Below the pieces are notes generated by a model. It was not told where the DNA came from. It was given only the letters and a program-made list of their open reading frames with translations, and ran no database searches. The position numbers and the translations under genes were made by a program. Below, one piece after another: positions 16,886-27,580 of a DNA stretch of 42,763 nt. Numbering within the stretch: the stretch's first letter is position 1; every line of letters begins with the position of its first letter. Source of the DNA: Roseomonas sp. (GTDB lineage Bacteria; Pseudomonadota; Alphaproteobacteria; Acetobacterales; Acetobacteraceae); assembly GCA_020249465.1 (NCBI GenBank), contig JADCFP010000025.1, positions 1 to 42,763 on the forward strand. The letters run 5' to 3'.

Positions 16886-17866
16886 TCATGATGGCGAAAG
16901 CCCCGCAAGCCGTGCTGCGCGTCGAGCATTGGCCAATTCATCGCGCAAGAACTGCGCAAAGCCATCCGGTGTGCGTTGGCCTGGGCTCGCCAGAATGGCG
17001 CCCACTTCGCCGATGCGCGCTTGTATCGCGGCATCATCCAGCGTCGCTGTCAGTGCAGCATGGAGCTTGCCAATAACCTCAGCCGGCGTCGCGGCTGGCG
17101 CCAATAGGCCGCCATAACTGCCGGCGGTAAAGTTGGGCAGACCCGCTTCGATGAAGGTCTGTACGCCTGGCAGATGTGCTGATCTTGCTTCGGTTGCGAT
17201 GGCGATAATGGGCGCCTTGCCTTCCTGATGCAGCGGCAGGGCAGAGGGCAATTCCACCATCCCGGCATCTACCGTGCCGCTGATCAAATCCGGAATCATG
17301 GCGCTGCCGCCGCGATAAGGCACATGGGTTGCGCGCACATTCGCCCCAGCCAGCAATAATTCCAAGGCAAGATGCGCCGCACTGCCTGTGCCAGGCGTTG
17401 CAACAGTCAAGGCGCCATCACGCTGGCGCATCAGCGCAATCAATTCCGTCAAGCTGCGCGCGGGCAAACGCGCAGTGACCTGGCAGATCATGGGCAGAAT
17501 ACCGACAAGGCCAATGGGGCGGAAATCACGCTCCACATCATAGGGAATATTCGCTTGCAGCACTGGATTGGCGGTCAGGGGGCCGCCCGCGCCAAACAGC
17601 AGCGTATATCCATCGGCTGGAGCGCGGGCCACCAATTCAGCACCAAGGCTGCCGCCGGCGCCGGCGCGGTTTTCAATCACGATTGGCCTGCCCAGGCGTT
17701 CCGCCATGGGGCCCGCCACCAGACGCGCCAGGATATCGGTATTTCCACCCGCAGCGAAGGGGACGATCATGCGCATCGGGCGGTCAGGAAAAGCCATGGC
17801 GCTACGGATAATCGAAGCCGCGGCCAACGGCGCTGCCGCACCCAGCAGCAACCGACGTGAAATCAT
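16886..17866 (-). CDS. TctC/Bug family solute-binding protein
   Basis: This 326-residue receptor, third of its family in this window, has the signal peptide MISRRLLLGAAAPLAAASIIRSAMA and the cleft loops PMRMIVPFAAGGNTDILARLVAG and IVIENRAGAGGSLGAELVARAPADG, followed by HVPYRGGSAMIPDLISGTVDAG. ATG 17866 has GAGGGG upstream. It lies 112 bp upstream of the second receptor on the same strand and is divergent from an aldo/keto reductase gene 134 bp away. No TctA or TctB membrane gene is present, so the receptors must use a shared permease elsewhere or act as sensors, as some Bug proteins do. Confidence 0.9.
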   Translation of the reverse strand: MISRRLLLGAAAPLAAASIIRSAMAFPDRPMRMIVPFAAGGNTDILARLVAGPMAERLGRPIVIENRAGAGGSLGAELVARAPADGYTLLFGAGGPLTANPVLQANIPYDVERDFRPIGLVGILPMICQVTARLPARSLTELIALMRQRDGALTVATPGTGSAAHLALELLLAGANVRATHVPYRGGSAMIPDLISGTVDAGMVELPSALPLHQEGKAPIIAIATEARSAHLPGVQTFIEAGLPNFTAGSYGGLLAPAATPAEVIGKLHAALTATLDDAAIQARIGEVGAILASPGQRTPDGFAQFLRDELANARRAARLAGLSPS

Positions 17867-18000
17867 GTGCGTATCCCCTCATACCGCGTCTATGCGCGTA
17901 GGATGGCAGGCTCGCATTGTCGCGCAGGAAGGGCAAGCATGGCTTGCGGATATGGCATCCCTGCCGCAGCATCAGCGCAAGGAAGATGGGAGAATATGCG

Positions 18001-18978
18001 ATGGAACAGCGACCGCTGGGCAAGACTGGCCTGCATGTTTCGGTTCTCGGCTATGGTTGTGGTGCCATCGGCGGTTTGATGGTGAAGGGCAGCGCAGCCG
18101 AACAGGACCGCGCCATTGGTCGCGCCATTGACCAGGGCATCACCTATTTCGATACGGCGTCGGCTTATGGTGACGGCGTTTCCGAAAGTAATTTGGGTCG
18201 CGCGCTGAAAGCGCTCGGCGCAAAGTTGATTGTGGGCACCAAGGTTCGCATCCGCGGGTCGCAACGCCTGGATATCGCGGGCACCATCGCGCAATCCATT
18301 GATGCCAGCCTTGGCCGGCTTGGGCGCGATAGCGTGGATATCTTTCACCTCCACGAACCCATCACCCAAGCAGGTGAGGCGCCAAGTTTCACCGCGGATC
18401 AGATATTGCACCAGGCTGTGCCGGCTCTCCGCAAACTGCGCGATCAAGGCAAGATCCGTTTCTATGGCATTACGGGGCTTGGCGATGCGCCCATGCTGCG
18501 CCGCGTCTTGGATGAGGGCGGCTTCGCCACGGCGCAAATGCCCTACAACATCCTGAACCCAAGCGGTGTGATGCCCCTGCCCGCAGCGTCCGCAATGCCG
18601 GATTTGGGTGGTGTCATTCATCACGCTGGCAAGGCGGGCATTGGCGTGATGGCTATTCGCATTCTTGCCGGTGGCGCCCTGAGTGGGTCTGAAGATCGCA
18701 GCCCCCTTGGTGTTCCGAAAGTGGAACCCATCGCCTCTGGCGCCAGTTATGCCGCAGATGTGCAGGCGGCGCGGCGCCTGATGCCACTGATCGAGGCTGG
18801 CTACGCTAAGGACCTCGTTGAATTGGCGCTACGCTTTTCCGCCATGCCGCGCGAGATCAGCACGGTCTTGGTGGGCACATCGAGTATCGCCGAACTCGAC
18901 CACGCCGTAGCTGCGATCAATCAAGGGCCGCTTCCGGCTGAAGCCCTTGCGATGATCAAACAGCTACAGCATGGCTGA
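18001..18978 (+). CDS. Aldo/keto reductase family oxidoreductase
   Basis: This is a 325-residue TIM-barrel NADP-dependent oxidoreductase. QRPLGKTGLHVSVLGYGCGAIGG is the AKR start. YFDTASAYGDGVSESNLGRALK holds the catalytic D and Y (FDTAxxYG), LGAKLIVGTKV carries the catalytic lysine, and DIFHLHEPI supplies the active-site histidine. The cofactor loop near the C-terminus reads STVLVGTSSIAELDHAV. This resembles the L-fucose/D-threo-aldose dehydrogenase-like branch, but substrate cannot be fixed. Start at ATG 18001 follows GGGAG by 8 bp; the frame open to 17917 is unlikely. It faces the monooxygenase gene tail to tail with 14 bp between stops. Confidence 0.9.
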   Translation: MEQRPLGKTGLHVSVLGYGCGAIGGLMVKGSAAEQDRAIGRAIDQGITYFDTASAYGDGVSESNLGRALKALGAKLIVGTKVRIRGSQRLDIAGTIAQSIDASLGRLGRDSVDIFHLHEPITQAGEAPSFTADQILHQAVPALRKLRDQGKIRFYGITGLGDAPMLRRVLDEGGFATAQMPYNILNPSGVMPLPAASAMPDLGGVIHHAGKAGIGVMAIRILAGGALSGSEDRSPLGVPKVEPIASGASYAADVQAARRLMPLIEAGYAKDLVELALRFSAMPREISTVLVGTSSIAELDHAVAAINQGPLPAEALAMIKQLQHG

Positions 18979-18979
18979 C

Positions 18980-18998
18980 ACATAAGGGGCGCTTATGT
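18980..18998. terminator. Inverted repeat between convergent genes
   Basis: ACATAAG (18980-18986) and CTTATGT (18992-18998) form a perfect 7-bp stem with a 5-nt loop. It spans the gap between the aldo/keto reductase stop and the monooxygenase stop. It could serve both strands, although neither side has a T-run. Confidence 0.4.
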
Positions 18999-20372
18999 CC
19001 CCTTCGGTTGGCCCGCAGCGCGACATTCCGCGGCGCTCGGGCGTTTCAGGCCCATGATGTCGCGCAAAGTGCTGCCCGGATAATCCTTGTGGAATAAGCC
19101 TCGGCGCTGCAATTCAGGCACCACCAGGCGTACGAAATCCTCATAGGCGCCGGGGATATGTGTGGCGGCCATGACAAAGCCATCGCAGGCGCCGCCATGG
19201 AACCATTCTTCCATCTGATCCGCGACCTGCTTTGGCGTGCCGACAAAGGCGTGATGTTCATGAATGGTGCCGCGGCCTGAAACCTCCACAAAATCGCGTA
19301 CACTTGGGTTCTTCTTGCCCGACAGCATGATCACGCGATCACGGAAACCATGCCAGGAAAGCCCCGCGAGTTCCGCATCGGTCAGCGGTTCATCATAGGG
19401 CTTGCTGCCCAAATCCCAGTTCAGCACTTCGGAAAGCAGCGTCAGCCCATCAATGGGCCGCGCGGTTGCTTCGATCACCGCCTGTTTTTCGGCGGCCATA
19501 TCGGCGCTTTCGGCGGGGATGGCGTAGCAGGCGGGCAGGATTTTCACACTATCCGGATCACGCCCTTCTGCGGCGACGGCGGCGCGAAATTCCTTATACT
19601 GCTTCTTGCCATTTTCCAGATTGGGATAGATCACGAATACAGCCTCACCCCAGCGCGCGGCAAAGCTGCGCCCGCGCCCGCTTTGGCCGGCCTGCAACAA
19701 GACGGGATGGCCTTGCGGTGAACGCGGCACAGTGAAGGGGCCGCGCGATTTGAAATACTTGCCCTGGTGATCGAGCCGCCGCACGCCATCAGGCTTGGCG
19801 AAGGCGCCGGATTCCTTATCCACGATCAGCGCATCATCATCCCAGGCGCCCCAATGGCCCATGACAACTTCCATGAATTCATCGGCACGATCATACCGCA
19901 GATCATGTTCCAAGTGTTCGCTGTGGCCGAAATTCAGCGCCTCACTATTGTTCAGCGACGTCACGATATTCCACGCCACGCGCCCGCGCGTCATCAGATC
20001 TGCCGTCGCGAAAAGCCGCGCAACGTGATAGGGTTCGTAATAGGTGGTGGAATAGGTCGCACCCAGGCCAATGCGCTTGGTGGCGGCGGCCATCATCATC
20101 ACAATCGTCAGCGGATCAAGCTTCACCGCGCGTACGCCATGCGCGACCGTATTGCGGAAATCATTGGCGTAGATATCGGGCATTGCCAGCCGATCATCGA
20201 AGAAGGCCATGTGGAATTTGCCATCTTCCAGAATGCGCGCGATGCGCTGGTAGTAATCGGGCGTCAAAAAATCACTCATGGAAGCAGGATGGCGCCAGGA
20301 ACCCGGTAGGTTTGAGCAATTCTGCGCCTGCAAAAAGGCGACCATGGTCATTTGGCGATTGGTGTTCGGCAT
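18993..20372 (-). CDS. LLM-class flavin-dependent monooxygenase (NtaA/SnaA/DszA type)
   Basis: This 459-residue protein belongs to the bacterial luciferase-like NtaA/SnaA/SoxA(DszA) group, which uses FMNH2 from a partner reductase and O2 to attack chelators, sulfur compounds or other organics. Family blocks: the early N-rich MVAFLQAQNCSNLPGSWRHP, FHMAFFDDRLAMP, GRVAWNIVTSLNNSEALNFG with NxGxD-like spacing, RYDRADEFMEVVMGHW, and PQGHPVLLQAGQSGRGRSFAARWGEAVFV. Length fits. The flavin reductase partner is not in the window. It is the third gene of a run with the AtuA-like and DUF4387 genes (18 bp gap), so it probably acts on the same compound. Substrate unknown. Confidence 0.92.
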   Translation of the reverse strand: MPNTNRQMTMVAFLQAQNCSNLPGSWRHPASMSDFLTPDYYQRIARILEDGKFHMAFFDDRLAMPDIYANDFRNTVAHGVRAVKLDPLTIVMMMAAATKRIGLGATYSTTYYEPYHVARLFATADLMTRGRVAWNIVTSLNNSEALNFGHSEHLEHDLRYDRADEFMEVVMGHWGAWDDDALIVDKESGAFAKPDGVRRLDHQGKYFKSRGPFTVPRSPQGHPVLLQAGQSGRGRSFAARWGEAVFVIYPNLENGKKQYKEFRAAVAAEGRDPDSVKILPACYAIPAESADMAAEKQAVIEATARPIDGLTLLSEVLNWDLGSKPYDEPLTDAELAGLSWHGFRDRVIMLSGKKNPSVRDFVEVSGRGTIHEHHAFVGTPKQVADQMEEWFHGGACDGFVMAATHIPGAYEDFVRLVVPELQRRGLFHKDYPGSTLRDIMGLKRPSAAECRAAGQPKGT

Positions 20373-20390
20373 CAGACAAAACCCCTCAGG

Positions 20391-20702
20391 TCAAACGGGA
20401 ATTTCAACATCAAGCAAAGGTGCATGCTGCTGGCAACCATAGACATCCGTATCGCCAATGCCACCTGCCGGCACCAAGCGCGGGAATGTCGCCTTGATCG
20501 CCATGGCGGCATCATAGGGTGTCAGCAGCACATCATCCGGCGCCACACCATAAAGCCGCGCAAACAAGGCTTCGGTAATCACGCCGGAAGCGCGCACCTT
20601 TTGGTAGAGCGCGGGATCGTCGAAGACGATATCAATCGTCAGATCAAACGGCCCGGCATTCTTGCTTTTGCAGACGCGCGCCAATTCACGGATGCTTGGC
20701 AT
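20391..20702 (-). CDS. DUF4387 family protein
   Basis: This 103-residue protein matches DUF4387, typically encoded next to, or fused to, AtuA/DUF1446 proteins. Visible block: ELARVCKSKNAGPFDLTIDIVFDDPALYQKV, then ITEALFARLYGVAPDDV and the C-terminal IKATFPRLVPAGGIGDTDVYGCQQHAPLL. Start at ATG 20702, 8 bp after the stop of the AtuA-like gene; TTG 20714 would overlap that gene. The constant pairing suggests the two proteins form one complex or enzyme. Function is not known. Confidence 0.85.
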   Translation of the reverse strand: MPSIRELARVCKSKNAGPFDLTIDIVFDDPALYQKVRASGVITEALFARLYGVAPDDVLLTPYDAAMAIKATFPRLVPAGGIGDTDVYGCQQHAPLLDVEIPV

Positions 20703-20710
20703 GATCGTCC

Positions 20711-22072
20711 TCAAACATTTTCATAGGTGATGGGGAAAATCTCGCGCGGATTATCAAGCTCCAGCACGTGATGGATGCTGAAGCGATAGACCGGGCCGAC
20801 CGGGATATCGGATGGCGAGAAGGGGAAGGCCATATTGCCTTCGCGGCACAGCCTGCCTGGGAAATCCGTATGGAGCATATTGGTGCGCGCAATGCCCAAA
20901 ACGGCTGCGGCGATTTCCGGCGTTTCAGCGATGACTTCAATGACGAAGCCAACCTCATGACCCGACACTTGCTGCACGGGTTCGCGCGCGCCCATCACGC
21001 CATCCAGCCCATAGGTGCGGATGATGAGCGAATAGCTTTCCGGCGCCGCGCCAAAGGCAGCCGCCTTTTCGCGCACAATCCCGCGCACCTCTTCCAGGAA
21101 CAACGGCAGGCGCGCAATCAGCAGCGGGTCGCGCGTGCCGCAGATGGAAATACAGCGGTGGCCGGCAAACTCTACGCCTTCCAACTTGACTGTGTATTGC
21201 GAAGCCGGCGTCCAGCGCATGCCGCTGATGCGCACGGCACGGTCGCTCAGCGCATCAAATCGGCAATCGGATGTATCCAGCATGCCGCCTGGTTCAATGT
21301 GATGAATGGGGCTGCTGTTTTCATGCAGCGAGTGATTGGCGATCGAAAGCGGTGTGCAGCGCCGGATGGGGTTCATCGGTTCGCATTCCACGCTATCTTC
21401 GCGCACCGTCACCAGCAGGCAATCATGACCCTTGGGAATCGAAGGTGTCGCACCGCATTCCAGCATCTTGCCGGCATACCAGGCAGGCGCGGGCGGCAAT
21501 TGCGCGCGAATGGCGGCGGCGGCCCAGGGCGCGGGATCGCTCGCGCGACCGGCCAGGATGACTTGCGCGCCATTATCCAAAGCCTCCATGAAGGGCTCAG
21601 GCCCCATCATGCCAACTACGCGGCTGGCGCGTTCCAAAGCCTCGCTTGTCAAAGGTGGCTGTTTGCCAAGCGGGCGGATGCGCCCTGCCGCCAGGCGGCA
21701 CTGCAATTCCGCGCGCGGTGGTTCGGCTTCAATCAGCGCCAGGCGGAAATGCAAGCCTTCTTCGGCGGCGATTTCGCGCACCAATCGCGCTGTCAGTTCC
21801 AGATGCGGCGCGCCACCGGCACCGCCCACTGTACCGATCATCAGCGGAATGCGCGCCGTAATCGCCGCGCGTAGCATCAGGCGCAGATCGCGCCGGATTG
21901 CCATAACAGAACAAAACGGCACGCCAGCGCCAAGGTAATAGGGGCCAGGATCAACACTGCCGCCATCAACGCCAATCACATGCGGCGCACGCGCCATGCC
22001 GGCCTGAAGACTCGCTTCCGGGAAGCCGTAACCCAGAATCGCGCTGGTGGAGAGAAGGCGTATTTCCTTCAT
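20711..22072 (-). CDS. AtuA-like protein (DUF1446)
   Basis: This 453-residue protein belongs to DUF1446, named after AtuA of the Pseudomonas acyclic terpene utilisation locus. Features: the N-terminal LLSTSAILGYGFPEASLQAGMARAPHVIGVDGGSVDPGPYYLGAG, a glycine-rich IGTVGGAGGAPHLELT near 80-95, GAQVILAGRASDPAPWAAA near 170-188, and IHHIEPGGMLDTSDCRFD. The biochemical role of AtuA is unproven. It heads a tight operon with DUF4387 and a flavin monooxygenase, consistent with breakdown of a small organic compound. The rest of the atu pathway (carboxylase, CoA lyase) is absent, so terpene catabolism should not be assumed. Confidence 0.88.
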   Translation of the reverse strand: MKEIRLLSTSAILGYGFPEASLQAGMARAPHVIGVDGGSVDPGPYYLGAGVPFCSVMAIRRDLRLMLRAAITARIPLMIGTVGGAGGAPHLELTARLVREIAAEEGLHFRLALIEAEPPRAELQCRLAAGRIRPLGKQPPLTSEALERASRVVGMMGPEPFMEALDNGAQVILAGRASDPAPWAAAAIRAQLPPAPAWYAGKMLECGATPSIPKGHDCLLVTVREDSVECEPMNPIRRCTPLSIANHSLHENSSPIHHIEPGGMLDTSDCRFDALSDRAVRISGMRWTPASQYTVKLEGVEFAGHRCISICGTRDPLLIARLPLFLEEVRGIVREKAAAFGAAPESYSLIIRTYGLDGVMGAREPVQQVSGHEVGFVIEVIAETPEIAAAVLGIARTNMLHTDFPGRLCREGNMAFPFSPSDIPVGPVYRFSIHHVLELDNPREIFPITYENV

Positions 22073-22165
22073 GCCGTTCCTGATCCCTTATCCGCGCTGC
22101 ATCTGCCGCGCTTGGGGTGAAGGCTGCCACGAAGAAGACCGCGCGTATAGCGCCCGAGGCTTCTG

Positions 22166-23293
22166 TTACAGAAGGACCATATCGTCGCGATGGATGATTT
22201 CATCCCGCCCGCGCCAGCCAAGGATATCTTCCAAAGCTTCGCTGCGATGCCCGGCAATCAGCCGCGCCGCTTCGGCATCATAAGCAGAAAGCCCGCGCGC
22301 CACTTCAACGCCCTCGGCATCACGCACACTTACAGGGTCACCGCGCGAAAACTCGCCTTCCACGGCGCGCACACCGGCGGGCAACAGCGAGGAGCCGCGC
22401 TTCAATGCGCGTGCGGCACCGGCATCCACCACCAGCACACCAAGCGGCGCAAGGCTGCCCGCAATCCAGCGTTTGCGCGCGCTACGGCCTTCCGGCAGCG
22501 GCAGAAACCAGGTGCAGCGCGCCCCTTCTTCCAGTGCCCGCAGCGGATGGTCGCGTTGGCCAAGCGCAATCGCCATCGCGGTACCTGCGCCGGTTGCGAT
22601 GCGTGCCGCGATAAGCTTGGTGCGCATACCGCCAGAGGAATAGCCAGGCGGAGGTTCGCCACCCATGGCCATGATTTCCTCGGTTAGGCGTTCCACCACG
22701 GGCAGGTGTTCGGCCTCAGGGTCCTTGCGCGGATCGGCGGTGTAGAGACCATCAATGTCTGACAGCAGCAGCAACGCATCGGCCTGGATCATTTCGGCCA
22801 CACGCGCTGCCAGACGATCATTATCGCCAAAGCGGATTTCGGCTGTTGCAACCGTGTCGTTTTCATTGATCACTGGCACGCAGCCAAGATTGAGCAAGGT
22901 GGCGAGTGTAGCGCGCGCATTCAGGTAGCGGCGGCGATCTTCCGAATCTTCCAAGGTCAGCAGCAATTGCGCTGCCTTCAGCCCATGCGCGGCCAGCGCT
23001 TCCTGCCAGGCGCCTGCCAGGCGAATCTGCCCCACCGCGGCCGCTGCCTGCTTTTCTTCCAACCGCAACCGCCGCCGTGTCAGGCCAAGTGCCTTCCGCG
23101 CCAAGGCAATGGCACCGGAAGACACCACCACAACCTCAGCGCCGCGTGCGCGGAGTGCCGCGATATCGGCAGCAACCGAGGCAAGCCAGGCAGCCCGCGG
23201 CGCGGCAGTGGCGTTATCCACCACCAGCGCAGAGCCGATCTTCACAACAATGCGCTTGGCGTCCTTGAAGCGGGGCTGGGCCGGGTTGATCAT
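22166..23293 (-). CDS. proB: Glutamate 5-kinase
   Basis: ProB phosphorylates glutamate, the first and feedback-controlled step of proline synthesis. The 375-residue protein has an amino-acid kinase domain (about 12-260): [55 protein letters not shown] and [15 protein letters not shown], with [21 protein letters not shown] closing it. A C-terminal PUA domain follows (about 280-360, [24 protein letters not shown]). It follows obgE by 33 bp on the same strand, an obgE-proB order common in Alphaproteobacteria. Assignment is certain. Confidence 0.96.
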   Translation of the reverse strand: MINPAQPRFKDAKRIVVKIGSALVVDNATAAPRAAWLASVAADIAALRARGAEVVVVSSGAIALARKALGLTRRRLRLEEKQAAAAVGQIRLAGAWQEALAAHGLKAAQLLLTLEDSEDRRRYLNARATLATLLNLGCVPVINENDTVATAEIRFGDNDRLAARVAEMIQADALLLLSDIDGLYTADPRKDPEAEHLPVVERLTEEIMAMGGEPPPGYSSGGMRTKLIAARIATGAGTAMAIALGQRDHPLRALEEGARCTWFLPLPEGRSARKRWIAGSLAPLGVLVVDAGAARALKRGSSLLPAGVRAVEGEFSRGDPVSVRDAEGVEVARGLSAYDAEAARLIAGHRSEALEDILGWRGRDEIIHRDDMVLL

Positions 23294-23326
23294 GGTTTGG
23301 CGCTTACCACGCGAAAGCCCAGCCTG

Positions 23327-24409
<1,083 letters not shown>

Positions 24410-24679
24410 TTATTCCGCGGCCTGCGCCACCGGTTGAACCGTGACGTGAACGCGGCCTTCGGACTTGCGTTCGAACACCACGCGGCCATCCACGGAAGCA
24501 TGCAGGCTGTGCTGACGGCCAGCATAGACATTCGCGCCAGGGATCATCTTGGTGCCGCGCTGCGTCACGATGATGGACCCCGCATTCACGGTCTGCCCGC
24601 CAAACAGCTTGACGCCGAGGCGCTTACCCGCGGAATCGCGACCATTGCGCGAAGAACCGCCTGCTTTCTTATGTGCCAT
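24410..24679 (-). CDS. rpmA: 50S ribosomal protein L27
   Basis: L27 lies near the peptidyl-transferase centre of the 50S subunit. The 89-residue protein begins [29 protein letters not shown], the invariant N-terminal arm, and continues with [32 protein letters not shown]. There is no N-terminal propeptide of the Firmicutes type. It follows rplU by 18 bp and precedes a strong terminator, the universal rplU-rpmA pair. Confidence 0.98.
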   Translation of the reverse strand: MAHKKAGGSSRNGRDSAGKRLGVKLFGGQTVNAGSIIVTQRGTKMIPGANVYAGRQHSLHASVDGRVVFERKSEGRVHVTVQPVAQAAE

Positions 24680-24697
24680 GGCTTGGTTCCTTTCCGA

Positions 24698-25015
24698 TCA
24701 GGCTGCGTTGATGGAGGCAATGCGCAACACCGTTTGGTGCTGGCGATGGCCATTCTTGCGGCGGCTATTCTGCCGGCGGCGCTTCTTGAAGATCAGCACG
24801 CGGTCGCCGCGGTTTTGCTCAACCACGGTTGCGGTGACGCTGGCGCCAGGCACGGTCGGCGCGCCAATGGCAAGCCCCGCTTCGGTCGCGATGGCGAGAA
24901 CATCATGCAGGGTCACCGTCGCACCCGGTTCGGCTTCAAGCCGCTCAACGGTGAGTACGGCGTCAGGCGTGACGCGATATTGTTTCCCGCCGGTGCGGAT
25001 TACTGCATAGGTCAT
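24698..25015 (-). CDS. rplU: 50S ribosomal protein L21
   Basis: This 105-residue ribosomal protein of the 50S subunit has the typical start [31 protein letters not shown] and the basic [24 protein letters not shown] rRNA-binding tail. ATG 25015 was chosen because L21 begins MYAVI/MTYAVIR; a longer open frame to 25372 runs backward through the tRNA gene and is spurious. A sigma-70-like promoter lies about 95 bp upstream. Confidence 0.97.
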   Translation of the reverse strand: MTYAVIRTGGKQYRVTPDAVLTVERLEAEPGATVTLHDVLAIATEAGLAIGAPTVPGASVTATVVEQNRGDRVLIFKKRRRQNSRRKNGHRQHQTVLRIASINAA

Positions 25016-25115
25016 GGGGATGCCCCGAAACTCTTTCAAAAAGTGACTGGTCGGTTGGTGCCAAAGGCACAAACCGCCCGCCCCGGGCACAGGGCCCCAG
25101 GCCGGAGGAGGCGGG

Positions 25116-25144
25116 GATATAGACGGGCGGGTCCGGTCCGTCAA
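25116..25144 (-). promoter_or_regulatory. Predicted sigma-70 promoter of rplU-rpmA
   Basis: Reading the minus strand, TTGACG (25144-25139) and TATATC (25121-25116) are separated by exactly 17 bp. The predicted start near 25109 gives a leader of about 95 nt before rplU. The leader contains GC-rich inverted segments (GGGCCCTGTGCCCGG region near 25061-25080) that could fold. Confidence 0.6.
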
Positions 25145-25153
25145 CGCCAGAGA

Positions 25154-25182
25154 TTGCGCCGGGGAGGCGAGGCATTTATAGG
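25154..25182 (+). promoter_or_regulatory. Predicted promoter of tRNA-Ser
   Basis: TTGCGC (25154-25159) and TATAGG (25177-25182) are 17 bp apart, about 40 bp before the mature tRNA 5' end. It lies back to back with the rplU promoter; their -35 boxes are only 9 bp apart. Confidence 0.45.
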
Positions 25183-25221
25183 ACGCGTCTCGTTCCCGGG
25201 GAGTGTTTTCCCTGTCCCGCT

Positions 25222-26056
<835 letters not shown>

Positions 26057-27202
26057 ATGGATCCTACTATGAATAAGGCAAAGGTTCTCGGCGCGATTGC
26101 GCCTCTTAAATCCGCTGATGCAAGCGCTGCGTTCTTTGGCACGCGCAGCAACGCGGGACGCTCTCTTCCTCCATACTACCTTGTATACTTTCTGTTGGTG
26201 AAACTGTTGGGTTTCATAAATCTGGGGCGATCGGAAAAAGTGGCCTGGACCATCCCTGTCGAGATAAATGGAACAGTCTTGATGGTGGAGTATCGCAAGT
26301 TGGGACTTGGGATCTTCATAAAAGATGCCGCCGACGAGGCCGCTGCTGCGGAAGCTACAAGGCGTATCTGCGCTGGCGTGAAAGCCGCTGAGCCATACTT
26401 CGCTTCTCTTGCTGAGGCGGCGGCCAAGGGATCCGCCCTGAATGTGCATAACAATGCTGGAGAGCTCTTCGATCGGCTTATGTATTTTTGTGAGCGTTAT
26501 TCTGAAAAATCTCTGCAAGCCGAAGGCAAGACATATGAGAGCAATGAAAATGAAGTATCACAAGATGGTAACTTCGCCGAAAGGCTCGTGAGGTTCTCAA
26601 AAAAATCGCAGTATCGTCAAGAGGCTCGATGGTATGCAGTAGCGGCGATTGAGGCATTCTACAGTTGGACAGAGCATGTTTTTATTCTTACTGCTATCCT
26701 ACAAGGTCGGATCGCTACAGGCGAGGATGTAGCACAAGTCGCGGGTAAAGATTGGAAAGATAAATTCAAGATTGCCCTTGACATAAAAAATAAAAAAACC
26801 AAGGACTTCTACGATCGGCTACTAAAGCTAAGAACGCAAGTCCGGAATTTTGTTGCGCATGGTGCATTTGGTAAGAATGGCGAGGCCTTAAGTTTTCATA
26901 CCGAGACTGGAGCTGTACCCCTTCTTTTGCCTCAAACGCAGCAGACAAATCAATTTCTCTTCGGAAATGGCGTAGATTTCGTAGCGCCAGATTCGATACA
27001 ATTAATCCACGAGTTCATCGCGCACCTTTGGACTGGGGATTTGTCGCCGGCCAAGATTTATGTCGAAAGCTCCTTACCTGTAATTCTCTCAAAAGTCACT
27101 GATGGGCAGTATGCAGCCGCAATGCAGTCCGACGAGGCGATGATCGAATATGTTGAGTATCTAACCCACGTGTTTGACGAGGCGGCAGACATGAACTGGT
27201 GA
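26057..27202 (+). CDS. Unrecognised protein with a HEPN-like motif, possible defence gene
   Basis: The 381-residue protein is not assigned to a family. The N-terminal half has a hydrophobic helix (PPYYLVYFLLVKLLGFINL, 38-56) that looks buried and not clearly transmembrane. The C-terminal half resembles a HEPN fold: a long helix QEARWYAVAAIEAFYSWTEHVFILTAIL (188-215) and, 48 residues on, the motif R263-NFVA-H268 within LRTQVRNFVAHGAFG, fitting the RNase signature R-x4-6-H. HEPN proteins are common RNases of anti-phage and toxin systems. Codon usage is much AT-richer than in the neighbours, a sign of transfer. ATG 26057 or 26069 could be the start. The stop codon lies within its own terminator. 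HEPN assignment is inference from motif and helix layout. Confidence 0.6.
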   Translation: MDPTMNKAKVLGAIAPLKSADASAAFFGTRSNAGRSLPPYYLVYFLLVKLLGFINLGRSEKVAWTIPVEINGTVLMVEYRKLGLGIFIKDAADEAAAAEATRRICAGVKAAEPYFASLAEAAAKGSALNVHNNAGELFDRLMYFCERYSEKSLQAEGKTYESNENEVSQDGNFAERLVRFSKKSQYRQEARWYAVAAIEAFYSWTEHVFILTAILQGRIATGEDVAQVAGKDWKDKFKIALDIKNKKTKDFYDRLLKLRTQVRNFVAHGAFGKNGEALSFHTETGAVPLLLPQTQQTNQFLFGNGVDFVAPDSIQLIHEFIAHLWTGDLSPAKIYVESSLPVILSKVTDGQYAAAMQSDEAMIEYVEYLTHVFDEAADMNW

Positions 27203-27220
27203 AGCTTTCACCTAATTTTA
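27198..27220 (+). terminator. Terminator of the HEPN-like gene
   Basis: GGTGAA (27198-27203) and TTCACC (27207-27212) make a 6-bp stem with a GCT loop, followed by TAATTTT. The TGA stop codon lies inside the left arm. Confidence 0.65.
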
Positions 27221-27580
27221 AAATGCCAAAAATTCTTTTGCCGCCTCGGCCTTTTTCCAGGCGCTTGTTGTACTTCACATGGCCAAGGATTTATTAAAGA
27301 GCTAGAAAAAATCATCTTCGTTTTATTTGGCGCCTCACATCCCAAATCTTCCTTCTATTTTAGTTACAATATTTATTCCCGAGACGCAGCGCTCCTATGC
27401 GGCTGCCGAGGCCCATCTTGGTCAGGTTTTCCATTTCACCTCGCGGTTTTTTCGTCAATAAATAGGTGTCTAGATCATGGATTCTCATTCCTTGATCAGT
27501 CAATTACGAGTTTCTTAGAGAGCCTCGTTCAGTCTTGAGCTTGGGTATGAAAATTTCAGTGCATCGGGTTTGTGGTGCGA
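27213..27580. other. AT-rich non-coding stretch
   Basis: About 370 bp between the HEPN-like gene and the recombinase operon. No open frame with a ribosome-binding site and no repeat was seen apart from the terminator at its left end. Composition is like that of the HEPN-like gene and unlike the GC-rich recombinase operon, so the boundary between two acquired pieces probably falls near 27550. Confidence 0.5.

Noticed and set aside
20711-22072. Acyclic terpene utilisation pathway
   Set aside because: Only the AtuA-like member is present; the carboxylase, dehydrogenase and lyase genes of atu/liu loci are missing.
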